Assembly (NCBI RefSeq): GCF_016802725.1
Contig: NC_052666.1
Location: 13,037,375-13,101,374 of the forward strand
Origin: Solenopsis invicta
Taxonomy: Eukaryota; Arthropoda; Insecta; Hymenoptera; Formicidae
DNA length: 64,000 bases
Direction of reading: 5' to 3'
Shown here one piece after another: positions 41,142-52,737 of this stretch. Below the pieces are notes generated by a model, which saw only the letters and a list, made by a program, of their open reading frames with translations, ran no database searches and was not told the origin of the DNA. A program made the position numbers and the translations under genes. Position 1 is the stretch's first letter; each line of letters starts with the position of its first letter.

Positions 41142-41992
41142 CCTCTCCTTCCTACTCTTCTCATACATTTTAAATATGCTATTTTTAATTGGAAAATAAT
41201 ATTTAAGTAATTCCATTTGTATTAAATTTTATATTCGCGAGCATACATTTATTATAATACACTCCTGTTTTGAATAATGATAGATACAACTTAAAATTAT
41301 TTATCCGTTTTTCTCTCAAGAAGCTAGAGATTGAAATTGTAGCTCTACAACGCAATAGTAATTTGTACTCTTAAATCGTGATTAACTTTGTTTTACTTCA
41401 TGTGTTCTTAATTATCTAAATGTCGAGTACAGTCGCGTTTCTTATAAAAAAAAGTATTTTGATTGTTTTTTAAAATCCTACATGCAAATATTCTTGTAGG
41501 CTTCATGTAATTACTCTATTTTTTATTTCTATAAAGAGTTCTGTCATTTCTTTTATTACAATTATTAGAAGATTATTTTCAAGTTAAAGATAGCATAATT
41601 AAAGCGAGAGAGAGAGAGAGAGAGAGAGAAAATTTTAATGTGAATGTGTTGTCCGTGTACTATTGTGTTATCTAAGTGCAATGGCAAGCCTCACGGAAAC
41701 GATTTTTCCTTTGGCAAAAATTTATCTGGAGTTTAGTTTTTGAGTTGTAAAGAAAAATAGCGTGTAACGGGTCGGATACAAGAGCTAGGCAGGGGCGCCG
41801 CTGCGCCGCGCGGAACGCTGAGTTGCACCGCCCCTGCCCTACCTCTTGTATCCGACCCGTCACACGCTAACTATTTCTTTCTATAATTCAAAAACTAAGC
41901 TCCAGATAAATTTTTGCCAAAGGAAAAATCGTCTCAGAATTCGATTACGAATATGCCTGAGAAAGGACAAGTGGTCTTTCTGACTCACCCTG

Positions 41993-42178
41993 TATGTTTC
42001 CCAGGTGCGTCTGATCTCTTTTCCGTCTAAGATCAATCTGTTAGCATCATTTACTATAGTTGGTGGTATGGATGGTAACATAAGAAACGGAATTGAAAAT
42101 GTTGGTAAGTTACCGACATTTTTAATTCCGTTCAGGCAGCGCTGCAATTTCGTCGGAGTTCTACTTTGACTTTAGGAT
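41993..42178 (-). pseudogene. RTE-like element, segment upstream of the RT
   Basis: Reads SRTPTKLQRCLNGIKNVG, IVNDANRLILDGKEIRR and TWETY up to the TA at 41993. It continues in frame as ITNLFGDHRSDKQ beyond the other end of element 2 (29706). This is the linker just before the RT fingers in RTE-like elements. The reading is open back to a stop at about 42178; further upstream I find no endonuclease, so the element is 5'-truncated or decayed. Confidence 0.75.
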
Positions 42179-42179
42179 C

Positions 42180-43460
42180 CCTTTAAATTCAAATAATTAA
42201 ATAAGTTTTTTAAATTAAAAATGGAATAAAAATATTATATTGTCATTTTACACCTAAATGACAACTTGCTGTAATCATACTAATAATATGTAAAAACAGA
42301 ATGTACCTAATATTGTTACGGTCTTATGCGCATTCGCATAGTGACGTCTGCCGAAAAGACAAATGAAGACTGATTCCTAGCGACAAGTTTATTGACGAAT
42401 GTTAAAGTAAACACATCTTGTGCTTAATAAAAAATATTTTTCCAGATTTTCTTACGAATAAAGTTACTTTTAGAAAAGTAAATGTACCTTTTCATTTTCT
42501 TAACACGCATTGAGTGCGTTTGCTAACTTATATTCAAGTGCAACTTGAGGGTTAGTTCAGGTCAGTTTGAATGTAAGTATATTCCAAATATGTAATAAAT
42601 AAAATTATAATTTGAAAGGATAAAAATAAGATTAAGGTTTGTATAATCATACATTTTAGAAAAATATTTTTACACAAATGTATAATTATAGTACGTATTT
42701 CTACTGATTTATTTGTGTTTGGTTAATTCCCAAGAATTAATAATTAACTATTAAATTATAACCATGAATCAGTTTTACTTTATCTACTAATTTCAAAAAG
42801 TTAAATTAACTTAATCAACATGAATGGTTTTAAATTGCTTGTTTGATGTTCATAAAACCAGGCACAAATTTATTGAAATTTATTCAAATATAGCAAATAA
42901 GGTTTGTTTAATGGGTTATTCCTCATGAAAAATACACCTAACTAGTGAGTTGGTTATAAGATAATTTATTATAATTAATTTATCTCACTTTAATCTGTAC
43001 TGTGGCCTTGAGTATTTTTTTTAGTATGCTTGTATTTATCGTCAAATAAGTTCTTTGTAGAGATGTAAAACATCTATTTGAACTACACATTCGTATTAAA
43101 GACATATTTAACATAGAAGCGTGCTCCCGAATTGAAACTTCGATCACTGCTTGCGATAAACTAACTGACTTGACTGCTGGCGAGACTAGTAAATGCACTT
43201 TAAGTATTGTGTGTAAACACAACCTCGGGTATTTATGACGAAAAATGTAATGACATTAATTCGAATTTAAGATATTCAAATTAAGATACAAATTAAGATA
43301 CAAATTAAAGGTGAAGATTCATGCTTTTGAATGCTGTAAACAACATTTGCGTGCAATTTTTATTTCACGCTGTGAAGCTTTGCAAAGTTTGCAAAGAATT
43401 TTGAGATTTGACGCATCCCTATTTGAATCGGCGTAACTTCGTAAACAATTTGTAAATCAT
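42180..43460. other. AT-rich sequence, nothing recognised
   Basis: No domain-bearing ORF. The minus ORF at 42980-43222 has no motif I know. Confidence 0.5.
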
Positions 43461-44699
43461 TTAGGGCCGTATTCATAGTCGTGATTTAATTTGAAATCAG
43501 GTTTTGAGCTAAATTCAAATCAATCTTTTATTTTACAAACGTTTCTCAAACCTCGATCAAATAAGTTTGATTAACTTGAAACTAGATTAAGAAACGCTTG
43601 CCGGATACACGATTTAAGCTATTTATACACAATTCTTAAGTCTTAGTTCAACATTCCTTTATTCATAGAAACAATTTATATTTTGATCGTGATTTAAACC
43701 AAAGTTTAAAACGCAGTTCTGTCAAAACATCTTACATATTGAGATACAGTTTAACTTCTGTTGTTGGATTTAAAATTAAGTTTTGTTATTATTCTATAGA
43801 GAGAAGGAATGATTTTAAAATCGATGAAAATTTTTATGATTTCATAGATTATGCTCTTAGGCAAAAAAGAATGCCAAAGCGTTATGTGCGTACAATCCTC
43901 TTGAATGGTGGAATGAAATTGAATTAAAAAAAAGTATCTTGTTAAAAATATACTGTAGTAAATTTTATCGAACCTCTTGTAATTTAAGCTTTACAAAAAG
44001 ATTCACAATGACGTCTACCCATACCACCGTTATTACAAGTTTTATGTAGCTTACGCTTCTATGCAACACAAAATTTTCAAGTAAAATCTATCAGTACAAA
44101 ATTACCTTTTCAACAAAAGGTAAAAAAAGGTGCCAATTTATGTATGTGCGCGCGCACATTATCTATAATTTTTTTTAAAAACTCAAGTGGTACTATTTTT
44201 TAATTCAATCTAAATATATTTTTTCCAAAAAATGTATGAAATCTTTAAATTGCGCCAATGATAAAGAGAATATATTGCTGTTTGAAATAACTGTTGTACT
44301 ATTTTTAACGAATAAAATGCAAGTGATAGTATATTTATTTTTTAAGTAAAACCCAAGTAGCGGTATCTTTAATTCCTTTTTAAATAAAATTCAAGTGATA
44401 CTGTCTGTGTATTTTTATTGAAACATTTTTCTGTTCTAACCTAAGTGGATGGACTTAATTTAAAAAAGTTTCAATGAAATATGTAACATTTAATCTCAAA
44501 GAATTAAACAGAAATGAGAATGCTTTATTAAAATAAAAAATTTTTAAACTACAAAAATTGGCGCTGCTGTTTTACAACATTTTATTTAGATTATAGTTAG
44601 ACATTTAGCAGCGCCCATTTAAAAAAACCATCGTGACCTTGAAATAACCTTCAAAATTAACCTCAAGGTCATAACCAATGGTACAATTGAATAACCCCC

Positions 44700-44798
44700 T
44701 CTGTTCTGGTCAACTTTTATTTAAACCATTTTTTTTGTAGACCGTTATTTGGAAGATATTTGGGTCCACAGATTAAAATGACTCACCCTGTATACACC
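44700..44798. other. Solitary terminal sequence ending CACCCTG-TA
   Basis: ATGACTCACCCTGTATAC at about 44780-44797 looks like the right end of another CAGGGTG/TA element. I see no matching left end nearby, so it is a fragment inside the Harbinger intron. Confidence 0.4.
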
Positions 44799-44899
44799 AA
44801 GCAAATCAAAAACTGCTTACGTGAATATAATTAACCTCAACTCCCATCCACAATAAATAATATGTCTCTTGTATAGACAAGATTATATATTATGCACTT

Positions 44900-46311
44900 T
44901 TTTCAGCCGAATTCGTTTGTGTCGTACAAAAACGTGTTGAATAAGTGTATTATTAATAAATATATGCAGTTAAAAATATATATTTGGCATTAACTAGAGT
45001 CAATATTATATTATACTCCTAGGAATACTACGTATAAAATTTTTCAAGTGTCATAAGATATGATTGACAAAGTGCATATGAATATGATAATGAAACATAG
45101 CTAATTAGATTGCATGAGCCTTATTAACTTTATTTTTATCTTTCTATCTTTCTCCACTGCATATTTTTCCCAGCAAAAATGTGGTTTGCTTTTTCTCAGG
45201 TCTACCTCTAAGTCATACTTTTTTAACTCTAGCATAATGTAAATGTATATTTTGAATGAATTGACGTTTGAAACAAGTGTTTGTAACAAGTTATTCAAAT
45301 GATTGAATAAAGATATAAAAATATGTGTAATTTTACAAATTGAGTCTCAGAGGTCTCAACGCTGCGTATTCTCTCTGGTTTTAGAAATTTGTAACTAGAT
45401 TAATTAATAAGTATGGTAAGTATATTTTGAATCCTGTTTATTAAAGTTAACAAAGTTAAATGTAGCTCTTACAATATATATTGAATTCACTAAACTAGTT
45501 AAAATAATACATGATATTAAATATGCTCGTTGTGTTACAAAATAAATGTTAATTGTAAATAAATAATATGTGTTAATCTTGCTGTTACCTAATATTTAAT
45601 AATATTTCTGAGCGTTTTATAAAAGATATTTTTTCTTATAAAAGATAATTCATTTTGTAACACAGCGAGCATATTTAATATCATGTATTATTTTAACTAG
45701 TTTTCAGTAAACTCTATATACATTGTAAAAGTTACACTTACTTTATTAACTTTTTTAATAAACAGGATTCAAAATGTATTTACCTTACTTATTAATTAAT
45801 CCAATTACAAATTTCTGAAACCAGAAAGTACACGCAGCGTTGAGGCCTCTAAGACTCAACTTGTAAAATTACACGTACACCAGGCATTGGAATCATTTTT
45901 ATATCTTTATTCAATCATTTGGTACTTGTTTCAAACGTCAATTCATTAAAAATATACATTTACATTACGCTAAAATTAAAAAAGCATGACTTAGAGGGAG
46001 ACCTGAGAAAGCAAACTACATTTTTGCTGAGAAAGGTAAATATGCATTAGAGAAAGATAGAAAGATAAAAATAGATTTAATAAGGTGCATCCGATCTAAT
46101 TAATCTCGTTTCATTACCATATTCATGTGCACTTTGTAAATCATATCTTCTTATGACACTCGAAAAATTTTATACGTAGCACTCGTAGGAGTATAATATA
46201 TAATAATATTGACTCTAATTAATGCAAAATATATATTTTTAACTGCACATATTCATTAATAATAAGCTTATTCAATGCATTTTTGCACCACGCGAAAGAA
46301 TTCGGCAGAAA
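44900..46311. repeat. 1.4 kb palindrome (fold-back element)
   Basis: Arms of about 650-690 bp mirror each other around 45600: CAGCCGAATTCGTTTGTG at the left against GAATTCGGCAG at the right, and CTTTCTATCTTTCTC against GAGAAAGATAGAAAG further in. The arms differ by scattered changes, so it is not very recent. No conserved ORF. It lies in the first intron of the Harbinger transposase. The sequence just beyond the right arm (46310-46390, GTGTCGCTTGCCCCGC) also occurs near 13065. Confidence 0.8.
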
Positions 46312-46893
46312 AATGTGTCGCTTGCCCCGCAAACCGAGATATTATTGACGATTCAGGTTACAGGTTAGGAAACCTGTCATACGCGCAATTATGATCGCGA
46401 TCACATGATACACATCACATGGTGCATCACTTGACCGCATAGATGCTGATAGTGTAGTAGCGAGCGCCACACTGTATCGAAAATGTGAAAGGGAGAATTC
46501 CTGAGGGCGACGACCAAGGAGACGTATCTTACAGAAAAATGTAGAGATTAGAATTTGCATCGCGATATCTCCGCTCATACGGCACGGAGAGAAAAAATAA
46601 AAACACTTTTATATATGCAATTTTTCCCAAGCTATCGAATGAGACAACTTTGAACTTGATCGGTTTAGCCGTTGCTGAGATCTGATAATCTCGTTATGCT
46701 TGAACTCGCTGACTCGCGTAAAAGAGGCGTCGGTCTTTTTCGCTTTTTTTTTTTAATTGACACGAGACGCGACTGCGCCTCTTAATTTCATAATTGAATA
46801 ATTTGTATATTAAAAATACATATAAAATGTTATAATAATATAGATAATATTAATTTCTATCGTAATTTTTCATTATCTTATTTTTTTAATTAG
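46312..46893. other. Intron remainder and repeat shared with 13.0-13.15 kb
   Basis: GCAGAAAAATGTGTCGCTTG, CCGAGATAT and CAGGTTAGGA are shared, in order, with 13060-13140. Otherwise AT-rich with no gene. Confidence 0.5.
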
Positions 46894-48394
46894 ATAGTAT
46901 GCGGTGATCTTCTAAGTATTTCACAACCAACTGTAAGCCGAATAGTAAGACACGTTTCAATATTGTTCATCTTGCAGCATAGACGATTTATTAAATTTCC
47001 CGCAACAGCAGTTGATATACTTAGATATAAAACCGCATTTCAACAACTTGGAACAGTAGATGATACTGAAGGTATTCCTGAAATTATCGGTGCGATAGAT
47101 GGAAGACATATTCGTATTGTTAATGTACCCGGGAGACCACCACATTTAGAAATCTTTTGTAATAGAAAAACATTTTTCTATTAATGTGCAAGTACGAATT
47201 TACGAATTACTTCTACTGTTTACATTTTTTCAAACTTTTGCGGCATAAACCCCTGCGCGATATAAATACCGGAGAGATCCCATTATAAATCCAGTTCTAT
47301 ATAAATCTTCTTTTAACTTAAATAAAAATTATAAATGGTTATAAACATTTTTAAAAGTCATAAATATTTATTGTTAGGCTATAACAGAACTCTTTATGGA
47401 ATTTTTGGATATAATAGCAAAATATGCGAGAAGTACACATGACTCAAGTATATTCAGAGCATCTAGTATATATACAAGAATGGTAGATGGAGAAATGGTT
47501 CTTTATTGGGTGACGCTGCATATGCATGTACTAACTTTGTTTTTACACCTGTAAATAATCCACAAAATGCAACAGAAGAACGATATAATATAGCACATAA
47601 TCGTGCCAGAAATATAGTTGAAAGAGCTTTTGGAATTTGAAAAAGATTTCCATGTTTAAAGAAAGATTTAGGGAATAATCTTACAACCGTCTCCAATATT
47701 ATTATTACTTGTGCTATACTCCATTACATAGATTTACAAATCAATGACGAAATACCTGAAAATAATGAAATAGAACTTTTTTTGGAAGAATTAGTTCCAT
47801 GCGAATCTGTATATATTCAACCACTTGAAAGCATCGCTGTGCGTCAAGTATTAATTCGCAATCATTTCACGTAATGAAGACAATAAATAAAAGTGAACAT
47901 TATTTTATTTTATTTAACATTGTTTAAAGTTGAACAGAAAAGTTTGTATGAACGATAAGGTTTTGTTATTTACGTATTACTATACAATTAAAAGATATTA
48001 AATTTAACTTATTGTTACGATCCGCCGGGTCTGTAAACTGGCGGGTCGTAATGGGGTTTTGATTTTTGGCCGCTGTCACCAGTCGTCATGATTCGGGTTA
48101 TATGCCCCTCCTCATGACAATTATTTGTCGATTGAACTGTTTTTTTTTTATATGTTAGAAGGGGTTTTTGCAGTTACGTGGAGGAGGGTGCGTGGTACAG
48201 AGGGTGAAAAGAAAGGAAAGAGAAAAGAAACTGTCAGAACTTGATTTTACCTTTCAACTTTTTATTATTTGCGATTCTAGTGATGCAATTACAAGTATAA
48301 TTATGCCTTAATATTACCGCGCGAATAATCAAAATTAATGAGAAAAGAGAAAGAAATTTAGTTAAAGATAAATGATTTGGAAAGCGAGGATGAG

Positions 48395-48925
48395 TTATAG
48401 TGCCTCCGGTTTGTCTACGATTTTGAGGTCTCTCGTGGACCTTAAGATTGTCTTGCCGGATAGCAGAATATGGAGAGAACAACGGATATCCTCTATTTTT
48501 TTTATGGTTGGTTTCCCTCCTTGGGTTAGGGACTGGTCTGCGGAGGACAGTCGGAGTTTGGCAACCCGGCTAAGAGGGAGAGGTCGCGTGGCCCTTCGTT
48601 GCGGCGCGAAGTCGAACAGAGGCTTCGCCGTTTTCCTCCGTAAATCTGGCAAGTGCGATGGCCGCGGAGCCGTGCGATCTAGGCGGGGAAGAGGAAGAGG
48701 TTTTATTCCCTCTCGCGGAGTGCTTGCTGCGGGGGAGATTGCTTCCTGTCTTTGCGCCTCTTGAGCAAAAATTGAGGGATCGAAGGTCCCAAAAGCAGTG
48801 AGCTTATTTTTGAGTTCCTTCAAAAATGCCCGTCGGCCGGCTCGCTTCCCTCTATGAGTCTTTTTACCCATAATTGTCTGATGGATATCATTTTTAGTAA
48901 GTTTTGTATTTTGAAGGCTTGCCAC
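48395..48925 (-). CDS. Element B basic protein of unknown function (up to 177 aa)
   Basis: Two starts are possible: MASLQNTKLTKND (177 aa) or MGKKTHRGKRAGRRAFLKEL (159 aa). I favour the second because it aligns with MGKRKDHRAYVGGRKRFYR in element A. Next come FDPSIFAQEAQRQEAI, a Pro/Arg-rich middle (PLPLPRLDRTAPRPS) and KIEDIRCSLHILLSG near the end. No stop, no catalytic motif, no membrane span. The basic start suggests binding to nucleic acid. It could be a small Gag-like or accessory protein, but I do not recognise a family. Confidence 0.5.
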   Translation of the reverse strand: MASLQNTKLTKNDIHQTIMGKKTHRGKRAGRRAFLKELKNKLTAFGTFDPSIFAQEAQRQEAISPAASTPREGIKPLPLPRLDRTAPRPSHLPDLRRKTAKPLFDFAPQRRATRPLPLSRVAKLRLSSADQSLTQGGKPTIKKIEDIRCSLHILLSGKTILRSTRDLKIVDKPEAL

Positions 48926-48997
48926 CAGAGTTTACGAATAGAACCTCTTACCATTGTGCTTAAAAGAAGAGAAAAGAGAGAGAATGAGCGCGTGCGA

Positions 48998-49032
<35 letters not shown>

Positions 49033-49051
49033 CGCGCGCGTGCGTGCGTGC

Positions 49052-49096
<45 letters not shown>

Positions 49097-49122
49097 TGGG
49101 TGCGTGCGTGCGTGCGTGTGTT
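48998..49122. repeat. Compound (TG)n(CG)n(TGCG)n microsatellite
   Basis: About 125 bp of strictly alternating purine and pyrimidine, favourable to Z-DNA. It lies in the leader just upstream of the element B ORF. The Cys/Val/Arg-rich plus-strand ORFs across it are artefacts. Confidence 0.95.
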
Positions 49123-50937
49123 TTAACGCGATCTAATAGAATTAAGAAGGAACTTTATGAGAATAAGAGCTTGACAGAAATCTTCCATCGAGGATTCGAG
49201 AAGTCTTGTTTCTACCTTTATTCGATAGGTTTAGCAGTCTTGAGAGGAGTGCAGATTGGAGGAGCGAGTCGACGAAGGCGCTATGTGAGCGGGCTCGGGA
49301 GCGCGCGCTTGCGTCTCGCTTCTTAGGATGGAGCAGATTTTCCTTGTTCAGACAGGCGCCGAGGAGGCGCTGTTTGAGCGAGACTCATTCGGCGCACTAC
49401 CTGGCTGCCGCCTTCGACATCGGAGTTAAGAAAACGGCTCTGCGGAAGGGTGGAGGTCAAGAGAGAGAGAGAGAGATCCCGAGATCCTCCATGAAAGTTA
49501 CTAATTATTGACCCACCCGTTATCTTATCTGCAATCTACAGGTTGGGAGGCTGCAATGGTTTGCGCTCTTCCCGATTGCTGACTCGATAGAAGTTATAGA
49601 AGATTTCCGTGCTAAGATTTCCGATTTTGCGTCGTATTTATACCATCTGGTTGTAGACGAGGGGTACCAGGGAGGAGAGGTTCCCGAGTAAGCCCTTTAA
49701 TGATCACGCGCTCACCGCGTATCGAACGGTTCGCGAGTTCAAGAGGGAAATGCATACGAGATCAAGAATTCATTTCGAAGCTTTAAAATTCAATATAAAA
49801 TGTAATTTCCCGAGGATCTTTGAATTGAGCGCGCAGATCTGTAGTGCTGATATTTCTGAGTCGTTACATAGCGAAAGAATGAGAATTTTACAACGCGAAC
49901 TATTTTTTAATCGATCTTGAATTTTCAGAAGACTCTAGCGGTTGTAATTTTCATGGGATTTTAATATAGTGCGACGGAGTGCAAGCCGAGAGTGATTGTA
50001 AATGATTTCTAGATTGAAATTAATAAGTTTATTAAAGATACTATTTTTAATGGTCTTGTACAGATAGACGGAATTATCGTACGAGAGTCGCGAGGAGCGT
50101 GTGCCCGCGCGCACCGGTGTCGCGACGAAAATTATTCCGAGATCCTTTAAAAATTTCTGTAGGTTACAACTCTTCAGCTATATTAATTTTGATTTGACTG
50201 GATAGCAATGCCGATTTTTCTGAATCGTTACGTTACCGAAAAGTTTAAATTTCAATATTGCTTTTGGGTGAAATTGATTTTTATACTTTGGTCGTTTATA
50301 ACGCTCTTAGTTTTCTCGTTTTTCTAGTTGCGCGTGCATAGTAGGATAGTGGAATAGGCGCTCTACAAGAGTGCACGTTGAAGTTTGCAAGGTTATTATT
50401 CCTACTATGAGAAAACTATTTTTCTTTATGCCTGGATAAATTTTGAGATTCAGCGCGCGCGCGGGTTTGGCGACGCAGGCGGGGGCCGTGAGGCACGGGG
50501 AGACCGCGTGCGAGCGTTGTGAATCGCATTCCGCGCATTATTTTCAATTTAATCAAATTTATACTTTAACTAGTGATCTCAGGTTTGCATGTACGGCGCG
50601 ATAGCACCTAGTACACGCAATCATCACGTGATCACCGGTTTACTATTTTGTCATTATTCTGTTAATATTTTTATTGAAAAATGTTACAAAATTTAGAGCG
50701 GTTATGTGATGCTATTACAATTCTAGATTTGGCGTAGCTGTTTATGTTACATTATCTCTATGTATCGAAATTTGTTTCTGTAATTTTCTCTATAAGGTTT
50801 AAAGTTACGTTAACAAATGTATGCGGATGGTGCGTAAAGTTAGAGGGAAATTTTGAGCACCAGACGTAACTTATTTAAAACTTAGGTATCAATAATTTAA
50901 AATTTAATCATAATTAATTAAAAGAAATATTAGAGTT

Positions 50938-52640
50938 TTAAATATTATTTTCTTTGTTAATTATATCGCGATATTGTTTTTCCAATATTTTTAATTTGAT
51001 TTCAGTAGTCTTTCTTGACAACTCGACTATTTCAAGTTGTTAACGTTCATTTTCTGCACGATAATTTTTTGCTTTTATTTTACATCGCATAGCTTCTATA
51101 TTCAAAGCATGAATTTCACGTTTCTTTTTATTTAATATGACGTATCTATTCATTCTTGCATTAGCTTTATTCCGAACAGCGTGTATTCGTATATCATTCT
51201 CTTTCAATTGCGATGATTGCAGAGGTAAGTTTTGCGATAATTTTATACGTTTTTGACATGATAATAGAGGTGTTGATATTTCATCACTAGAATCATTAAT
51301 GACCTTCGTATCGAAATCTTATAAATTCTTAAGACATACCGGTTTAGCCTCTCTATTTTCTTCATTTTGTTTCTTATGATCTAAAGTTTTCAATTTTTAT
51401 ATTAATAATTGAAACAAATATATACTTATATAGCATCAAAATTTTTCAGAGATGTTTCAGAAATATTTCAATTGAAGAAATGAAACATTTCATAAAGATT
51501 GTGAAATATATCTGCAACATTTCTGAGATGTCTCTGGAATAGCAAAATGTGCGCGATTCTGCACTTGAAACTGATATCTAAACAGGCACCAAATTATAAT
51601 TATATGAATATTACTTGTAATTTTCCACTCAACAATGTAACTTATATAACGGGTATGTTATATAACAGTTACATTGAGTAGGAAACTACAACTGACATTT
51701 ATATATAACTTTAACTTGATGTTTGCTGGGATAATAATTATCCATATTCTCTGGCGTACCAACTGCAATAACTGTAGGAATAGAAGCATCATTTTTCTTA
51801 GAAACTTCGTCGTTTGTAACATCAAGAATAATATTTTCTAATAAATGTAACAGAATATGATTTTTTTGATCTAAAGATTTTGACAACATACATTATAGAA
51901 TATTCCAACAATGGTGCAGCAATATTTTTAACGTTTTTGCAATATTAATGAAATGTTGTGTGCTGTACGGAAAATGATAACCTTTTCAATAGATGTTTTG
52001 TACTATAGCCAAAATTGAGTATGTTAATTTTTTTAATAAATTAAAATTAATGGTTTTTAAAGTAAATTTAGTTATGTTAAAAGTTATAGGAACAAAAAAC
52101 AATTTGTTAAAAGATACGTCAAGATTAAATTAAGTTAGAAGTTATTAACTTTTTACCTTTATTATTTAATTTTTAACTTTTAAGTAGTATTACTATTGAA
52201 TTCTGACTATATTTAAAAAATAAAACCTTTTGTCACGGTACCAATTATTTCTTTATCTGACGTATTACAGTCAATTACATTTGGTATTTCAACTATAAGA
52301 TGTTACACAGCACCAGCAACTAACGGATCAGTTGGTACGTCAGGTTGTTCTTGTGCACCACCAGATCGATGTCGGTATAGTTTTTCTGCTACTAATATTT
52401 CTTTTTGGTGTTTTATATTCTTCCATAAAGATTGTAATTGCTTTACTGTTGCCTATATATAAAGTATAATAACTTGAAGAAGAATATAAGATAATATATA
52501 TCATAAAAATAAATAATTTTATTATATTTGACGTTATTTCAGCTTCAATTTAAAAGATACGTATCTTTTGATTTATACTGTTGCAGTGATTGTACTCGTT
52601 TGAAATTTTTTCCCAGGTTTGATTTTTTTTTGTTTATTGC
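50938..52640 (-). pseudogene. Harbinger-associated Myb/SANT-like protein (relic, several exons)
   Basis: The upstream exons read WEKISNEYN (about 52600) and, after a TATATAG acceptor near 52453, TVKQLQSLWKNIKHQKEIL with a stop after VAGAV. A middle exon at about 51715-51860 reads TVIAVGTPENMDNYYPSK. The last exon (51420-50938) reads RIHAVRNKANARMNRYVIL and KTTEIKLKILEKQYRDIIN, a coiled-coil C-terminus, with a stop after NL and another after AENER. A trihelix Myb-like start, an acidic spacer and a basic coiled coil are typical of the second protein of PIF/Harbinger elements, which helps the transposase enter the nucleus and bind DNA. Dead. Confidence 0.65.
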
Positions 52641-52737
52641 TATTACTGTCAATATTTTTATTTTTAATTACGTTTTTATATTGTAGTAATATTTATAAAA
52701 AGGATCTCTCTCTATCTCTCGTGAAGATACTTTAAGC

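Larger units (their letters stand above)
29707..41992. mobile_element. Tc1/mariner-like palindromic element (element 2), 5.3 kb plus nested Gypsy
   Basis: The ends read CAGGGTGAGTCAGAAAGACC and its inverse, with TA on both sides. Removing the element and one TA restores the RT reading frame (WETY then ITNLF), which proves both boundaries. The outer arms (29707 to about 31157, and about 40480 to 41992) are inverted copies of roughly 1.45-1.5 kb. Inside, a full transposase (minus) and a deleted copy (plus) face each other around 39560. At each outer/inner junction lies a further palindrome with about 160-bp arms (centres near 31163 and 40470). The Gypsy at 31185-38125 sits in the left junction. 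Without it the element is about 5.34 kb. Confidence 0.85.
43739..47875 (+). pseudogene. HARBI1-like (PIF/Harbinger) transposase, three exons, broken
   Basis: Exon 1 (to 44080) reads RQKRMPKRYVR, then NPLEWWNEIEL in a shifted frame, and RLPIPPLLQVLCSLRFYAT. Exon 2 (46894-47191) reads IVCGDLLSISQPTVSRIVRH, IPEIIGAIDGRHIRIVN (first catalytic Asp) and EIFCNRKTFF. Exon 3 (from 47378) reads YARSTHDSSIFRAS, then in another frame GDAAYAC, NRARNIVERAFGI, RFPCL and CAILHYIDL. Splice ends fit: CAA|GTAAAA with TTAATTAG|ATA, and CAA|GTACG with TTGTTAG|GCT. Disabling changes are a TGA before RLPIPP, shifts near 43895, 47180 and 47478, and a TGA after AFGI. Confidence 0.8.
48014..50870 (-). mobile_element. 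Element B: unclassified 2.86 kb element, relative of element A
   Basis: On minus it begins GTTACGTCTGGTGC and ends CGGATCGTAAC, with a perfect 5-bp duplication TTATT outside both ends (48009-48013 and 50871-50875). In order it holds about 1.2 kb of leader, a promoter GGTATAAATACGACGC near 49640 followed by CAAAATCGG (A has CGAAATCGG after its TATA box), a GC/TG microsatellite, an ORF of up to 177 aa and a tail with ACGACTGGTGACAGCGGCC. The 5-bp duplication and GTTAC..GTAAC ends would suit an LTR, but a 2.9 kb LTR with an ORF is unusual and no partner LTR or internal region is present. It lies between the two Harbinger genes. Confidence 0.7.
43464..52640 (+). mobile_element. PIF/Harbinger element relic with nested insertions
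   Basis: GGGCCGTATTCATAGTCG at 43464 is preceded by TTA, matching the usual Harbinger terminal repeat and 3-bp target. Inside are a HARBI1-like transposase on plus and a Myb/SANT-like gene on minus, arranged tail-to-tail. I could not find the right terminal repeat; the right side is lost beside an LTR fragment at 52738. A 1.4 kb palindrome lies in a transposase intron and element B (2.86 kb) between the two genes. Without B the two stop codons are about 0.2 kb apart. Confidence 0.65.

Noticed and set aside
48854..49326. Cys/Val/Arg-rich ORFs
   Set aside because: Direct translation of the (TG)n(CG)n(TGCG)n microsatellite.
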